Assembly: GCF_020783335.1 (NCBI RefSeq)
Contig: NZ_CP086068.1
Coordinates: 2,604,001 to 2,668,000, forward strand
Direction of reading: 5' to 3'
DNA from: Mucilaginibacter daejeonensis
GTDB lineage: Bacteria; Bacteroidota; Bacteroidia; Sphingobacteriales; Sphingobacteriaceae
DNA: 64,000 nt
Position 1 is the stretch's first letter; every line of letters starts with the position of its first letter. A model generated the notes under the pieces. It was not told the origin of the DNA. It worked only from the letters and a program-made list of their open reading frames with translations, and ran no database searches. Shown piece after piece: positions 26,256 to 35,273 of the stretch. Both the position numbers and the translations under genes were made by a program.

Positions 26256-26280
26256 TCCGTCATGTCTGCGCATGACCGGC
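26256..26280 (+). promoter_or_regulatory. Hairpin in the leader of the RuBisCO-like gene cluster
   Basis: The 360 bases ahead of the cluster hold, besides the repeat above, a GTCATG (26259-26264)/CATGAC (26271-26276) stem with a TCTGCG loop. The stem can be extended on both sides with one bulged C. There is no T-run, so a regulatory structure is more likely than a terminator. An AAACGTT half-palindrome lies just upstream at about 26248. Confidence 0.35.
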
Positions 26281-26322
26281 CAGCACCAGAGATAGCAAGG
26301 GCGTGCGGTGAAATGACCTGAT

Positions 26323-27477
26323 ATGCCCGAAACAATAATATTAAAAGGTATCACCTGGAATCACAGCCGCGGCTTTGTGCCCATGACGGCCACCGCCCAG
26401 CGCTTTACCGAGCTGAACCCCAATGTCGAGATCATTTGGGAGAAACGCTCGTTACAACAATTCGCCGACCTTTCTATCGAACAGCTTGCCGAGCGGTATG
26501 ACCTGCTAGTGATCGATCACCCGTGGGCTGGTTTTGCTGCCCGCACCCGTGCTATTTTGCCGTTCGATGAATATCTAAGCTCCGAGTTCCTGAAAGACCA
26601 GGCCGACCATACCGTAGGCCACTCGCATGAGAGCTATAACTTTCACGGCCAGCAATGGGCTTTGGCCATTGATGCCGCCACACCGGTGGCCTCGAGCCGT
26701 CCCGACCTGCTGCAACAGCATGGCCTGCAGCTGCCTACCAACTTTGAAGAATTGATGGATATGGCCAAGGCTGGCCTGGTGGCTTGTCCGCTGATACCGA
26801 TCGATTCGTTAATGACCTTCTACACCTTTTGCTGTTCACTTGGCGAAGACCCTTGCCAGCAGGACGACGTGGTGGTAAGTGAAGAGATCGGTGTAAAGGC
26901 CCTACAGATGTACCGTCAGCTGGCGCAAAGCGTTGACCCGGTATGCTTCGACCTCAACCCCATCCGCATTTACGAGTTAATGACCCGTAACGATCAAGTG
27001 GCTTACTGCCCATTCGCGTACGGTTATTCCAACTACTCGCGCGCTGGTTATGCCCGTAAGGTGCTGCATTTTCATGATATGATCAGCCTGAACGGGAACA
27101 CTAATTTACGGTCTACCTTAGGTGGCACCGGTTTGGCCGTATCGTCTAAATGTGCCCATATCGATGTGGCCATGCAGTACGCTGAGATGGTGGCTTCGCC
27201 CGCTTGCCAGGAATATCTGTATACCGACAACGGCGGTCAGCCAGGTCACTTAACTGCCTGGACCAGTGACCACACGAATGGTTATACTAATAACTACTTT
27301 ACAAATACTTTACCTGCTTTACAGCGAGCCTTCTTACGCCCCCGCTATTACGGTTCCATGTATTTTCAGGACCATGCCGGCGATGTGGTTCGGGATCACC
27401 TGATGAAAGGTGGCAGTGAGGTAGAAGCGTTACACGCCATGAATGACCTTTTCAAACGATCAAAGGAGATAGCTTAA
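26323..27477 (+). CDS. Solute-binding-protein-like protein without signal peptide (family 1 fold)
   Basis: A 384-residue protein that resembles family 1 extracellular solute-binding proteins (maltose-binding-protein fold): FTELNPNVEIIWEKRS, YDLLVIDHPWAGFAA, PTNFEELMDMAK, STLGGTGLAVSSKC and MQYAEMVASPACQEYLY. It begins directly with MPETIILKGITWNHS and has no hydrophobic leader. An in-frame TGA at 26314 rules out an upstream extension, so it should stay in the cytoplasm. No ABC permease or ATPase is nearby. It is the first of eleven collinear genes and ends one base before the first CoA-transferase. It may be a ligand sensor or an enzyme built on the binding-protein fold; the function is unknown. 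Confidence 0.8.
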   Translation: MPETIILKGITWNHSRGFVPMTATAQRFTELNPNVEIIWEKRSLQQFADLSIEQLAERYDLLVIDHPWAGFAARTRAILPFDEYLSSEFLKDQADHTVGHSHESYNFHGQQWALAIDAATPVASSRPDLLQQHGLQLPTNFEELMDMAKAGLVACPLIPIDSLMTFYTFCCSLGEDPCQQDDVVVSEEIGVKALQMYRQLAQSVDPVCFDLNPIRIYELMTRNDQVAYCPFAYGYSNYSRAGYARKVLHFHDMISLNGNTNLRSTLGGTGLAVSSKCAHIDVAMQYAEMVASPACQEYLYTDNGGQPGHLTAWTSDHTNGYTNNYFTNTLPALQRAFLRPRYYGSMYFQDHAGDVVRDHLMKGGSEVEALHAMNDLFKRSKEIA

Positions 27478-27478
27478 A

Positions 27479-28633
27479 ATGACACGACCGTTAGAAGGGC
27501 TGCTGGTATTGGAGTTCAGCCAGTTCATGGCCGGGCCAACTGCCGGGCTGCGTTTGGCCGATCTGGGTGCCCGCGTGATCAAGATCGAGCGGCCTGTAAA
27601 AGGTGAAGCCGGCCGGCAGATCGCTATCCGTAACATTTTTGTCAATGGTGATAGTCTGGTGTTCCATACGATCAATCGTAATAAAGAATCATACGCTGCC
27701 GACCTGAAAGATCCTGAGGACCTGGAACGCGTCAAAAAACTGATCGCACAGGCCGACGTCATGACCCATAACTTTCGCCCCGGCGTAATGGAAAAGATAG
27801 GGTTAGATTATGAGGCCGTGCAGCAGGTCAATCCTAAGATCATTTACGGTATGGTGACCGGCTATGGCAGCAAAGGTCCATGGGCCTCGCGCCCTGGTCA
27901 GGACCTGCTAATACAATCTTTATCGGGCCTTACTTACTTATCTGATACTAATGATGCCGGCCCGGTGCCTTTTGGTTTGGCCGTGGCCGATATCATGTGC
28001 GGCGCTCATTTTGTGCAAGGCATACTGGCTGCGCTGATCAAGCGTGGCAAAACACAAAAAAGCGTGTTGGTAGAGGTCAGCCTGCTTGAGTCGGTGCTTG
28101 ACCTGCAATTCGAGTTCTTGACCACACATTTGAATGATGGTGGCCTGCTTCCGCAGCGCAGTAGCGTAAAAGGCAGCGGCCACGCCTACCTGAGCGCTCC
28201 ATACGGCATCTACCGTACCGCTAACGACTACCTGGCACTGGCCATGGGCGACCTATATAAGATCGGTACCGCCATCGGTGTAGACCTGTCAATGTTTGAT
28301 ACACCGGCCTTATGGTTCGAGCGCCGGGACGAGATACTGGAGCTGCTATCGGCACAACTGCTTACCAAGACCACTCAGGATTGGCTGGACCTGTTAGAGC
28401 CTAAAGGCATTTGGTGCAGTGAAGTACTTAGCTATGCACAAAGCCTTCATCATGAAGCTTTTGAAGCATTAGGTATCAAGCAACATGTTACCCTTCCTGA
28501 TGGCAAAAGCTTACACACCACCCGCTGCCCGATCCGTATAGACCATCAACGTTTATACAGCGATGTGCCAGCCCCGCGCCCTGGTGCGCACACCCAACAG
28601 ATCGATCAACAATTTAACCTGACCCAAGCATGA
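27479..28633 (+). CDS. CaiB/BaiF family (type III) CoA-transferase, first copy
   Basis: A 384-residue protein with the class III CoA-transferase signature: [20 protein letters not shown] and [12 protein letters not shown] at the N-terminus, [28 protein letters not shown] and [13 protein letters not shown]. The catalytic Asp, which forms the acyl anhydride, is at about residue 171 in [13 protein letters not shown]. The family moves CoA between carboxylic acids without free intermediates. The donor and acceptor acids are unknown. It overlaps the second copy by the four bases ATGA and is a clear paralogue of it, so the two may work as a heteromer. Confidence 0.92.
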   Translation: MTRPLEGLLVLEFSQFMAGPTAGLRLADLGARVIKIERPVKGEAGRQIAIRNIFVNGDSLVFHTINRNKESYAADLKDPEDLERVKKLIAQADVMTHNFRPGVMEKIGLDYEAVQQVNPKIIYGMVTGYGSKGPWASRPGQDLLIQSLSGLTYLSDTNDAGPVPFGLAVADIMCGAHFVQGILAALIKRGKTQKSVLVEVSLLESVLDLQFEFLTTHLNDGGLLPQRSSVKGSGHAYLSAPYGIYRTANDYLALAMGDLYKIGTAIGVDLSMFDTPALWFERRDEILELLSAQLLTKTTQDWLDLLEPKGIWCSEVLSYAQSLHHEAFEALGIKQHVTLPDGKSLHTTRCPIRIDHQRLYSDVPAPRPGAHTQQIDQQFNLTQA

Positions 28634-29775
28634 GACCGTTACAAGGATATTTAGTGGTCGACTTTAGCCAATTCCTTTCGGGACCATCGGCAGGTTTGCG
28701 CCTGGCCGATCTAGGTGCAAGGGTGATCAAGATAGAACGACCCGATACCGGCGATATTTGCCGCCATTTGTACACCTCCAATGTGATCATGAACAGCGAA
28801 TCGTCGGTGTTCCATGCCATCAACCGTAATAAGGAAAGCTTTGTGGCCGACCTCAAGAACGAGGCGGATAAGCAACAACTTTGGGAGTTGATAAAAAAGG
28901 CCGACGTAGTGATGCACAACTACCGCCCCGGCGTAATGGAGCGTTTAGGGTTCGACTTTGAAAGCGTGAAAGCGGTTAACCCGACGGTCATATATGGCGA
29001 GATATCAGGCTACGGCAACGAGGGGCCTTATAAAGATAAACCTGGTCAAGACCTTTTGTTACAATCACTTACCGGCCTTACCTGGCTTACAGGTAACGCA
29101 GGTGGGCCGGTGCCTATGGGCTTGTCCATCATTGATATGCTGGCCGGCACGCACCTGGCTCAAGGCCTGTTGGCTTGCCTGGTACGCCGTTCGATCAAGA
29201 ACGAAGGTGCATTGGTGCAGGTGAGTATGATGGAGTCGGCGTATGACCTGCAATTCGAGGCCGTGACCACCTACTATTATGACGGCAAATTGCCCGAACG
29301 GTCAGCCAAAAATAACGCTCATGCTTACTTAGGCGCACCTTACGGGATATATAAAACAGCCAACGGACACATGGCGTTGGCCATGGGTTCTATACCGCAA
29401 CTGGGTCAGCTCCTGCAATGCGATGCCTTGTTGCTTTACACTGACATCGGTTCGGCGTTCCACCAGCGTGATGAGATCAAAGCTATATTGGCCGATCACC
29501 TGCTTACCGGCACTACCGAAAGCTGGCTTTCAGTACTGCAACCTGCCGATATTTGGTGTGCCGAAGTATTAAGCTGGGATGTACTGATGCAACAAGAAGG
29601 CTTCAAAGCACTGGATATGATCCAGGAAGTGACCATGAAAGATGGCTACAGTTACCGTACCACCCGCTGCCCCATCCGCATCGATGGTGAACTGCTCACC
29701 TCAGCTAAAGGATCACCGGCACTTGGACAAGATACTGACCATATTTTGAAGGAATTAAACCAAGAGCAGCTATGA
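28630..29775 (+). CDS. CaiB/BaiF family (type III) CoA-transferase, second copy
   Basis: A 381-residue paralogue of the preceding gene. Matching blocks are [47 protein letters not shown] and [13 protein letters not shown], with the catalytic Asp at about residue 169 in [13 protein letters not shown]. Both copies keep the active-site Asp, so neither looks like an inactive partner. The start overlaps the first copy and the end overlaps the second binding-protein-like gene (ATGA both times), so the four genes are translationally coupled. I infer a tandem duplication followed by divergence. Confidence 0.92.
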   Translation: MRPLQGYLVVDFSQFLSGPSAGLRLADLGARVIKIERPDTGDICRHLYTSNVIMNSESSVFHAINRNKESFVADLKNEADKQQLWELIKKADVVMHNYRPGVMERLGFDFESVKAVNPTVIYGEISGYGNEGPYKDKPGQDLLLQSLTGLTWLTGNAGGPVPMGLSIIDMLAGTHLAQGLLACLVRRSIKNEGALVQVSMMESAYDLQFEAVTTYYYDGKLPERSAKNNAHAYLGAPYGIYKTANGHMALAMGSIPQLGQLLQCDALLLYTDIGSAFHQRDEIKAILADHLLTGTTESWLSVLQPADIWCAEVLSWDVLMQQEGFKALDMIQEVTMKDGYSYRTTRCPIRIDGELLTSAKGSPALGQDTDHILKELNQEQL

Positions 29776-31013
29776 ACGGCACGGACACCATCAGGATAGC
29801 CGTACGTAAGTTCGGCCCGTTCGAGAGCGCTATGCAAAAGCTCTGGGATAACTTTTGCGCCGACACCGGCTGTTCGCTCAAGGCCGAGATGGTGCCTATG
29901 GACCTGGAAGTGCTTCACAAAGCCATACTGGAAGATGAAGGCCTGCTCAACGGCGACTGGGACATTGCTCACGTGAATACCGATTGGCTTTACGAGGCCT
30001 GGAGCAGTGGAGCACTGGAAGACGTTAGCCCATATATAAACAAGATCGCTCCTGATGATTTCCCTAACGGCTGGAGCCCTTCGTTGCTGGGCATGCAACA
30101 GTTAGGTAACGGCATTTATGGGCTACCGTTTCATGATGGTCCCGAATGCCTGATCTACCGCAAGGACCTTTTTGAGGACAGCGCAGAACAACGTCGTTTC
30201 CATGAGCTGCATGGCAAGATTCTCGAGTTACCGAAGACATGGGACGAGTTCCAGACCGTGGCCCGCTTTTTCCATCGCCCCGAGCAGAACTTTTACGGTA
30301 CGGTGTTCGCCGGGTATCCGGATGGGCACAATACCGTTTTTGACCTCGTGCTTCAGCTTTGGACACGCGGTGGGGATCTGACCGATGCCTGCGGCGCTAT
30401 CAACATCGATACGCAGGCGGCGCTGGACGGGCTCACCTATTACCGCAACATTTTGCGCGACAACCAGGCGGTGCATCCACAAAGCATGGCGTACGAATCG
30501 GTTCAAATGGGGATGGCCTTTGCCCGTGGCGAAGCGGCCATGATGGTGAACTGGTTCGGCTTTGCATCCATGTGCGAGGTGTTGCCCGAGTCGATGGTCA
30601 AAGGCAAGGTCGACATCGCCCCTATCCCACATGCGCCGGGTTCGGCATCTGCTTCCCTTAATGTTTATTGGTTGTACACCATAGGCTCCGGAAGCAGGCA
30701 CAAACAGATCGCTTACGATCTTATTCGTTACGCCACCAGCAAGGCGAGCGATAAACTCCTGACCTTGGAAGGCGGTATTGGTTGCCGCATCTCTACCTGG
30801 AAAGATGAAGGCATCAACACCATCGTACCCTATTACCATAAACTGGAACAGCTACATCAGGTAGCGCGATCGCTGCCACAAAAAAGCAACTGGGCACAGA
30901 TAGCCAAAGTAATCGATGAAGTGGTGCTGGCAGCCATTGACACCGACCGACCGATCAGCTTGATTCTGCAAGCAGGACAGCAACGGATCGAACAACTAAC
31001 CAACAGAAAATAA
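29772..31013 (+). CDS. Second solute-binding-protein-like protein without signal peptide
   Basis: A 413-residue protein with the family 1 solute-binding fold. It shows [37 protein letters not shown] (the hinge and ligand region), [39 protein letters not shown] and [11 protein letters not shown]. The N-terminus [18 protein letters not shown] carries no signal peptide or lipobox. The start lies inside the preceding CoA-transferase gene, so it cannot be extended to include one. It is only distantly related to the protein at 26323 and closes a mirror-like arrangement: binding protein, transferase, transferase, binding protein. A cytoplasmic sensing, storage or catalytic role is inferred. Confidence 0.8.
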   Translation: MNGTDTIRIAVRKFGPFESAMQKLWDNFCADTGCSLKAEMVPMDLEVLHKAILEDEGLLNGDWDIAHVNTDWLYEAWSSGALEDVSPYINKIAPDDFPNGWSPSLLGMQQLGNGIYGLPFHDGPECLIYRKDLFEDSAEQRRFHELHGKILELPKTWDEFQTVARFFHRPEQNFYGTVFAGYPDGHNTVFDLVLQLWTRGGDLTDACGAINIDTQAALDGLTYYRNILRDNQAVHPQSMAYESVQMGMAFARGEAAMMVNWFGFASMCEVLPESMVKGKVDIAPIPHAPGSASASLNVYWLYTIGSGSRHKQIAYDLIRYATSKASDKLLTLEGGIGCRISTWKDEGINTIVPYYHKLEQLHQVARSLPQKSNWAQIAKVIDEVVLAAIDTDRPISLILQAGQQRIEQLTNRK

Positions 31014-31018
31014 ATAGA

Positions 31019-32092
31019 ATGCATATACCCTATCAACCCACTTTACCCGAGTCCCCAGCCCCCATTATTATTATTGGTGCCGGCGGCATTGTGGGTGATG
31101 CGCACTTGCCGGCCTACCGCAAGGCGGGCTTCGAGGTGATCGGTATCACGAACCGTACACGCGCGCGGGCCGAAAAGCTGGCCGCCGAGTGGAATATCCC
31201 TAATGTGTATGATACGGTAGAAGATGCTGTGGCGAACGCACCCGCGAACGCGGTATACGACATCACCATCATGCCCGAAATGTTCGTGGCCACGTTGGAG
31301 AAACTGCCAAATGGCAGCGCCGTACTGATCCAAAAGCCCATGGGCGACTATTTTTGGCAAACCAAAGAGATACTGGAGGTGTGCCGTCGCAAGAATTTGG
31401 TAGCGGCCATCAACTGCCAGCTTCGTTTTGCGCCCTATGTGAGCGCCGCACGATACATGATCGAGCAGGGCATGATCGGTCAGCTTTACGATATGGAAGT
31501 AAGGGTGACGCTGGAGACCCCATGGGAACTGTTTCCCTTTGTGATGGTGCATCCGCGTTTGGAGATACAATATCATAGCATCCATTACATTGACCTGATG
31601 CGTTCCTTTTTGGGCGACCCAACATCGGTAATGGCCAAAACGCTCAAACATCCGGCTAAGACCTTATCCTCATCACGATCAACGATCCTATTCGATTATG
31701 GGGATACCATGCACGCGGTGATCAACACCAATCACGACCATTCATTTGGTGCGCATAATCAGGAAAGCTTCATTAAATGGGAAGGCACCAAGGGCGCGAT
31801 CAAGGCCCGAATGGGACTTTTGATGGATTACCCGCACGGAGTTCCCGATAAATTTGAATATTGCATCGTGGAAGAAGGTCAGGCACCCGAGTGGAAAGAG
31901 ATCCAATTGGAAGGCTCCTGGTTCCCGGATGCGTTCATTGGCACCATGTCGAGCCTGATGCGTTACAAGAACGGCGAGACCGACGTACTGCCTACCAGCG
32001 TTGACGACGTGGTGAAGACCATGGCCGTAGTAGAAAGCGCCTACCAAAGCAGCGACCAAGGCGGCGTTGTGGTATCAGATAAGTTTATCTGA
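31019..32092 (+). CDS. Gfo/Idh/MocA family NAD(P)-dependent oxidoreductase
   Basis: A 357-residue protein. The Rossmann motif is PIIIIGAGGIVGDAHLPAY, followed by VIGITNRTRARAEKLA. The family EKP motif appears as VLIQKPMGDYF with the catalytic Lys kept. NCQLRFAPYV and the HSIHYIDLMRSFLGDP segment belong to the C-terminal alpha/beta domain. The family oxidises sugars, inositols or sugar acids with NAD(P); D-apiose dehydrogenase, to my knowledge, is also a member. The substrate here is unknown. It lies five bases after the second binding-protein-like gene and before an intergenic palindromic repeat. Confidence 0.9.
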   Translation: MHIPYQPTLPESPAPIIIIGAGGIVGDAHLPAYRKAGFEVIGITNRTRARAEKLAAEWNIPNVYDTVEDAVANAPANAVYDITIMPEMFVATLEKLPNGSAVLIQKPMGDYFWQTKEILEVCRRKNLVAAINCQLRFAPYVSAARYMIEQGMIGQLYDMEVRVTLETPWELFPFVMVHPRLEIQYHSIHYIDLMRSFLGDPTSVMAKTLKHPAKTLSSSRSTILFDYGDTMHAVINTNHDHSFGAHNQESFIKWEGTKGAIKARMGLLMDYPHGVPDKFEYCIVEEGQAPEWKEIQLEGSWFPDAFIGTMSSLMRYKNGETDVLPTSVDDVVKTMAVVESAYQSSDQGGVVVSDKFI

Positions 32093-32112
32093 ACTTTAGG
32101 ATCAAACAGAAC

Positions 32113-32195
32113 CGTCATCGCGAGGAACGAAGCGTCTCTACGTAGGCATAATCGCCAAGCACAGTTCAGAGATTGCTTCGTACCTCGCAATGACG
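32113..32195. repeat. Intergenic palindromic repeat (REP/MITE-like)
   Basis: A left arm beginning CGTCATCGCGAGGAACGAAG (32113-32139) and a right arm ending CCTCGCAATGACG (32168-32195) form an imperfect inverted repeat. It is of the widespread GTCATTGCGAGGNACGAAGCAATCTC type seen many times in Bacteroidota genomes. It fills the gap between the oxidoreductase and the hydratase genes. Confidence 0.8.
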
Positions 32196-32216
32196 ACAAT
32201 ACGAAATAAAAGAACC

Positions 32217-32660
32217 ATGTATTTTAAGTCGACCTTTTTTGAAGATTATACCGTAGGCGATAAACGCACTACACTGGGCCGTACCATCACCGAGACCGAC
32301 TTTGTGGTACACGCCGGCCACACCGGCGATTTTTTCCCGCATCACCTGGATGCCGAGTGGTGCGCCACCCAACCCTTTAAACAACGCATCGCCCACGGCA
32401 CCATGATCTTCAGCATTGGCATAGGCCTTACCGCATCCGAGATCAATCCCGAGGCGTTCTCGAAGGGATACGATAAGTTGCGCTTCGTGAAGCCGGTGTT
32501 CATTGGCGATACCATTCACTCGGAGGTGACCATATCTGAAAAGACGGACGCCAAAAAGCCAGAGTTCGGTACAGTGACCGAGCATGTGGAAGTGATCAAC
32601 CAGCACGGCGAAGTGGTGCTGGCCTGCGACCACCTACTGCTGGCCAAACGCAAACAATAA
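32217..32660 (+). CDS. MaoC-like hot-dog hydratase
   Basis: From the ATG at 32217 the protein has 147 residues; an earlier ATG at 32190 lies within the palindromic repeat and is rejected. It is a single hot-dog domain with [20 protein letters not shown], the hydratase-2-type Asp (about residue 38) and His (about residue 42/43), then [16 protein letters not shown]. The usual Asn of GDxNPxH is replaced by Phe. Members hydrate or dehydrate acyl-CoA thioesters. Together with two CoA-transferases in the same cluster it suggests that part of the pathway runs on CoA esters, which is inference. Confidence 0.85.
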   Translation: MYFKSTFFEDYTVGDKRTTLGRTITETDFVVHAGHTGDFFPHHLDAEWCATQPFKQRIAHGTMIFSIGIGLTASEINPEAFSKGYDKLRFVKPVFIGDTIHSEVTISEKTDAKKPEFGTVTEHVEVINQHGEVVLACDHLLLAKRKQ

Positions 32661-32715
32661 CTCCTACCTTATTTCCTGATAACTATTGATACAACATTTA
32701 TTTTAGAAGAGACCC

Positions 32716-34023
32716 ATGGCCCTTGTAACCGACAATGACTCAGGCTTAGTAGCCGAGACCAACACCACAGGCAAAAGCTACGTACTGCCTTTTATCCTGA
32801 TCACCTGCCTTTTCTTTTTATGGGGAATGGCTCATAATCTGGATTCGGTACTTATCCCCCACTTAAAAAAGGCTTGTCAGTTGAACAACCGCCAGTCGAC
32901 CCTGATCGATACGGCCGTTTACCTCGCCTACTTTTTGATGGCCATACCTGCGGGGATGATGCTAAAAAAGTTCGGGTATAAGAACAGTATCATCTGTGGC
33001 CTGCTGCTATTCGCTTTCGGTGCGGTATTGTTCGTTCCTGCTGCTGATACCCGCGCTTATGCCATGTTCCTGGGAGCGTTATTTATCATCGGTTGCGGCC
33101 TTACCATCTTAGAGACCGCTGCCAACCCTTATGCCGCGATCCTTGGCGACCCTGCCGGAGCGACGACCCGCCTTAATCTTGCCGCATCATTCAATGGACT
33201 GGCAGCTATGGTGGCACCTCTCATCGGCGCCAACTTCATCTTATCGGGAAAAGAGTACACCCCGGCTCAAATGGCCGCCATGACCGAGACCGCAAGACAA
33301 ACCTACCTGCAAGGTGAAGCTTCGTCCGTAAAATTGCCTTACATCATCTTAGCCAGCGTACTCGTGCTGGTAGCAGTGTTGTTCTACTTCGTCAACCTCC
33401 CCGAGATCAGGAACGTATCTAAAGAACCGACCAGTGGTGGAAGCTTCTTCGGCGTTTTAAAACACCGCCACCTATTGATGGGGGTATTGGCACAATTCTT
33501 TTATGTGGGCGCACAGGTATGTGTGACCAGCTTCTTTATCCGTATGGCCAAACAAGGCGGTGGCTTTGACGAGAAGACCGCGAGTTACTACTTGGGTCTG
33601 TACGGCTTCCTGTTCATGGCAGGGCGTTTTGTGGGTACCGGATTGCTGCGTTTCGTATCGTCAGCACGACTACTGGCAATTTACGCGGTGATCGCTGCTG
33701 CATTATGCGGCGTGGCGGTATTGGGTAGCGGTTCATATGTGATCTATGCCTTAGGCGCACTGGGTTTCTTCATGTCGATCATGTTCCCTACCATATTCGC
33801 CTTGGGCATCGATGGCCTGGGCGACGACACCAAACCTGCGTCATCATGGTTGGTGATGTCGATAATTGGTGGTGCAATCTTGCCATACGTGATGGCTACC
33901 GTTATCGACTACAATCATGACCAAATACAGCCGGGGTACATCATCCCATTACTTTGCTTCTTATTTATTCTATACTATGGCCTGATTGGCTATAAGATCA
34001 AGAGACAACCCATCACCGCCTGA
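32716..34023 (+). CDS. FucP-type sugar:H+ symporter (MFS)
   Basis: A 435-residue, twelve-span major facilitator protein. Its first span PFILITCLFFLWGMAHNLDS is the diagnostic start of the L-fucose/glucose-galactose permease family. It is followed by LIPHLKKACQLNN, TAVYLAYFLMAIPAG and FIIGCGLTILETAANPYAA, with the family Glu and Asn. It should bring a sugar or sugar acid across the inner membrane with protons. It lies between the hydratase and the RuBisCO-like gene, so it probably imports the pathway substrate. The true ligand is not readable from sequence. Confidence 0.9.
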   Translation: MALVTDNDSGLVAETNTTGKSYVLPFILITCLFFLWGMAHNLDSVLIPHLKKACQLNNRQSTLIDTAVYLAYFLMAIPAGMMLKKFGYKNSIICGLLLFAFGAVLFVPAADTRAYAMFLGALFIIGCGLTILETAANPYAAILGDPAGATTRLNLAASFNGLAAMVAPLIGANFILSGKEYTPAQMAAMTETARQTYLQGEASSVKLPYIILASVLVLVAVLFYFVNLPEIRNVSKEPTSGGSFFGVLKHRHLLMGVLAQFFYVGAQVCVTSFFIRMAKQGGGFDEKTASYYLGLYGFLFMAGRFVGTGLLRFVSSARLLAIYAVIAAALCGVAVLGSGSYVIYALGALGFFMSIMFPTIFALGIDGLGDDTKPASSWLVMSIIGGAILPYVMATVIDYNHDQIQPGYIIPLLCFLFILYYGLIGYKIKRQPITA

Positions 34024-34028
34024 TACTT

Positions 34029-35273
34029 ATGGAAAGGATAACAGGTAAATATTACATCGAGACCCCCTACCCGCTGGAAAAGGCTGCACAGGTACTGGCC
34101 GGCGAGCAATCGAGCGGTACGTTCGTGGCAGTTCCAGGTGAAACGGAAGAATTGAAGGCCCGCTTTGCAGCACGAGTGGAAAAGATCGAGCACCTTGAGT
34201 CGGTGAATGAACCGGCCATGCCGGGCGCTGTGGCTAAAGAAGGCGGTTATCATCGGGCCAACATCGAAGTGTCATGGTCGGTAGAGAACTTTGGTTACAA
34301 CCTGCCGGTGCTGGTATCTACTTTACAGGGAAACCTGTACGAATTGACCCAATTTACCGGCTTAAAGTTGATGGATATCGAAATTCCTGACAGCTATACT
34401 CAGCACTACAAAGGCCCTGAGTTCGGCATTGAAGGTTGCCGTAAACTGACCGGCGTGGAAGGTCGTCCGCTGATCGGGACCATTATCAAACCGAGCATCG
34501 GCATGTCGCCGGAGACCACGGCCGAATTGGTGAAGACCTTAGCTGAAGCCGGTATCGACTTTGTGAAGGATGATGAGCTGATGTCGGCAGCCGCAAATTC
34601 CAGCTTTGAGGATCGTGTGGACGCCATCATGCGCGTGATCAATGACCACGCCGACCGTACGGGCAAGAAGGTAATGTACGCCTTTAACCTGAGCGACGAG
34701 GTGGACAGCATGCTGCGCCGCTACGAATACATCGTGAAGGCAGGTGGTACCTGTGCCATGGTGAGCTTGAACAGCGTGGGCCTGTCGGGGGCTAAAAAGA
34801 TATGTGATCAGGGCGCGCTCGCCATACATGGTCACCGCAATGGCTGGGGTATGATGAACCGTCACCCGCTGCTGGGGATCGAGTTCCCGGCTTATCAAAA
34901 GCTATGGCGTTTAGCCGGTGTGGACCAGATCCACGTGAACGGCATCAAAAATAAGTTCTGGGAAAGCGACGATTCGGTCGTTCGCTCGATCGAGGCTTGC
35001 CTTAAACCTTTGGCCAATGGCACCACCGTGTTACCGGTTGTTTCCTCAGGCCAGTGGGGTGGCCAGGCGTTCGAGACCTATCGCCGCACGCAGACCATCG
35101 ACCTGTTATACATGGCAGGCGGTGGCATCATGGCGCACCCCGATGGGCCTACCGGAGGCGTTGTAGCGCTGCACCAGGCCTGGCAAGGCGCGGTGGACGG
35201 GCTATTGCTTGAACAAGCAGCGGAAAAGTATCCTGAATTCGCTAATTCGGTGAAAAAGTTCGGTAATTCATGA
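34029..35273 (+). CDS. RuBisCO-like protein (form IV), OiaX-like candidate
   Basis: A 414-residue RuBisCO large-subunit homologue. The active-site blocks read GTIIKPSIGMS (Lys154 for RuBisCO Lys175; Ser156 replaces Lys177), DFVKDDELM (Lys180/Asp182/Glu183 for the carbamylated Lys201, Asp203, Glu204), HGHRNG (His269 for His294), IHVNG (His302 for His327), LPVVSSGQ (Ser339 for Ser379) and AGGGIMAHPDG. The metal-carbamate triad is kept, but Lys177 is lost and no small subunit or phosphoribulokinase is present, so it is not a CO2-fixing enzyme. Its neighbour is a DUF1537 kinase, the pairing seen for 3-oxo-isoapionate kinase and 3-oxo-isoapionate-4-phosphate decarboxylase (OiaK/OiaX) in D-apiose breakdown. 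A decarboxylase or isomerase on a phosphorylated 3-oxo sugar acid is the best inference. Confidence 0.88.
   Translation: MERITGKYYIETPYPLEKAAQVLAGEQSSGTFVAVPGETEELKARFAARVEKIEHLESVNEPAMPGAVAKEGGYHRANIEVSWSVENFGYNLPVLVSTLQGNLYELTQFTGLKLMDIEIPDSYTQHYKGPEFGIEGCRKLTGVEGRPLIGTIIKPSIGMSPETTAELVKTLAEAGIDFVKDDELMSAAANSSFEDRVDAIMRVINDHADRTGKKVMYAFNLSDEVDSMLRRYEYIVKAGGTCAMVSLNSVGLSGAKKICDQGALAIHGHRNGWGMMNRHPLLGIEFPAYQKLWRLAGVDQIHVNGIKNKFWESDDSVVRSIEACLKPLANGTTVLPVVSSGQWGGQAFETYRRTQTIDLLYMAGGGIMAHPDGPTGGVVALHQAWQGAVDGLLLEQAAEKYPEFANSVKKFGNS

Noticed and set aside
30228..30839. Long minus-strand open frame inside the second solute-binding-like gene
   Set aside because: Antisense shadow of a gene with clear domain motifs; composition looks random.
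26323..31013. ABC importer operon built around the two solute-binding-like proteins
   Set aside because: No permease or ATPase gene is present and neither protein has a signal peptide or lipobox.
31043..31651. Long minus-strand open frame within the Gfo/Idh/MocA gene
   Set aside because: Antisense shadow; His/Arg-rich composition and no family features.
32190..32216. Earlier ATG for the MaoC-like hydratase
   Set aside because: It lies inside the palindromic repeat and gives residues foreign to the family.
34029..35273. True CO2-fixing RuBisCO
   Set aside because: The Lys177 equivalent is Ser, and there is no small subunit or phosphoribulokinase; the protein fits form IV.
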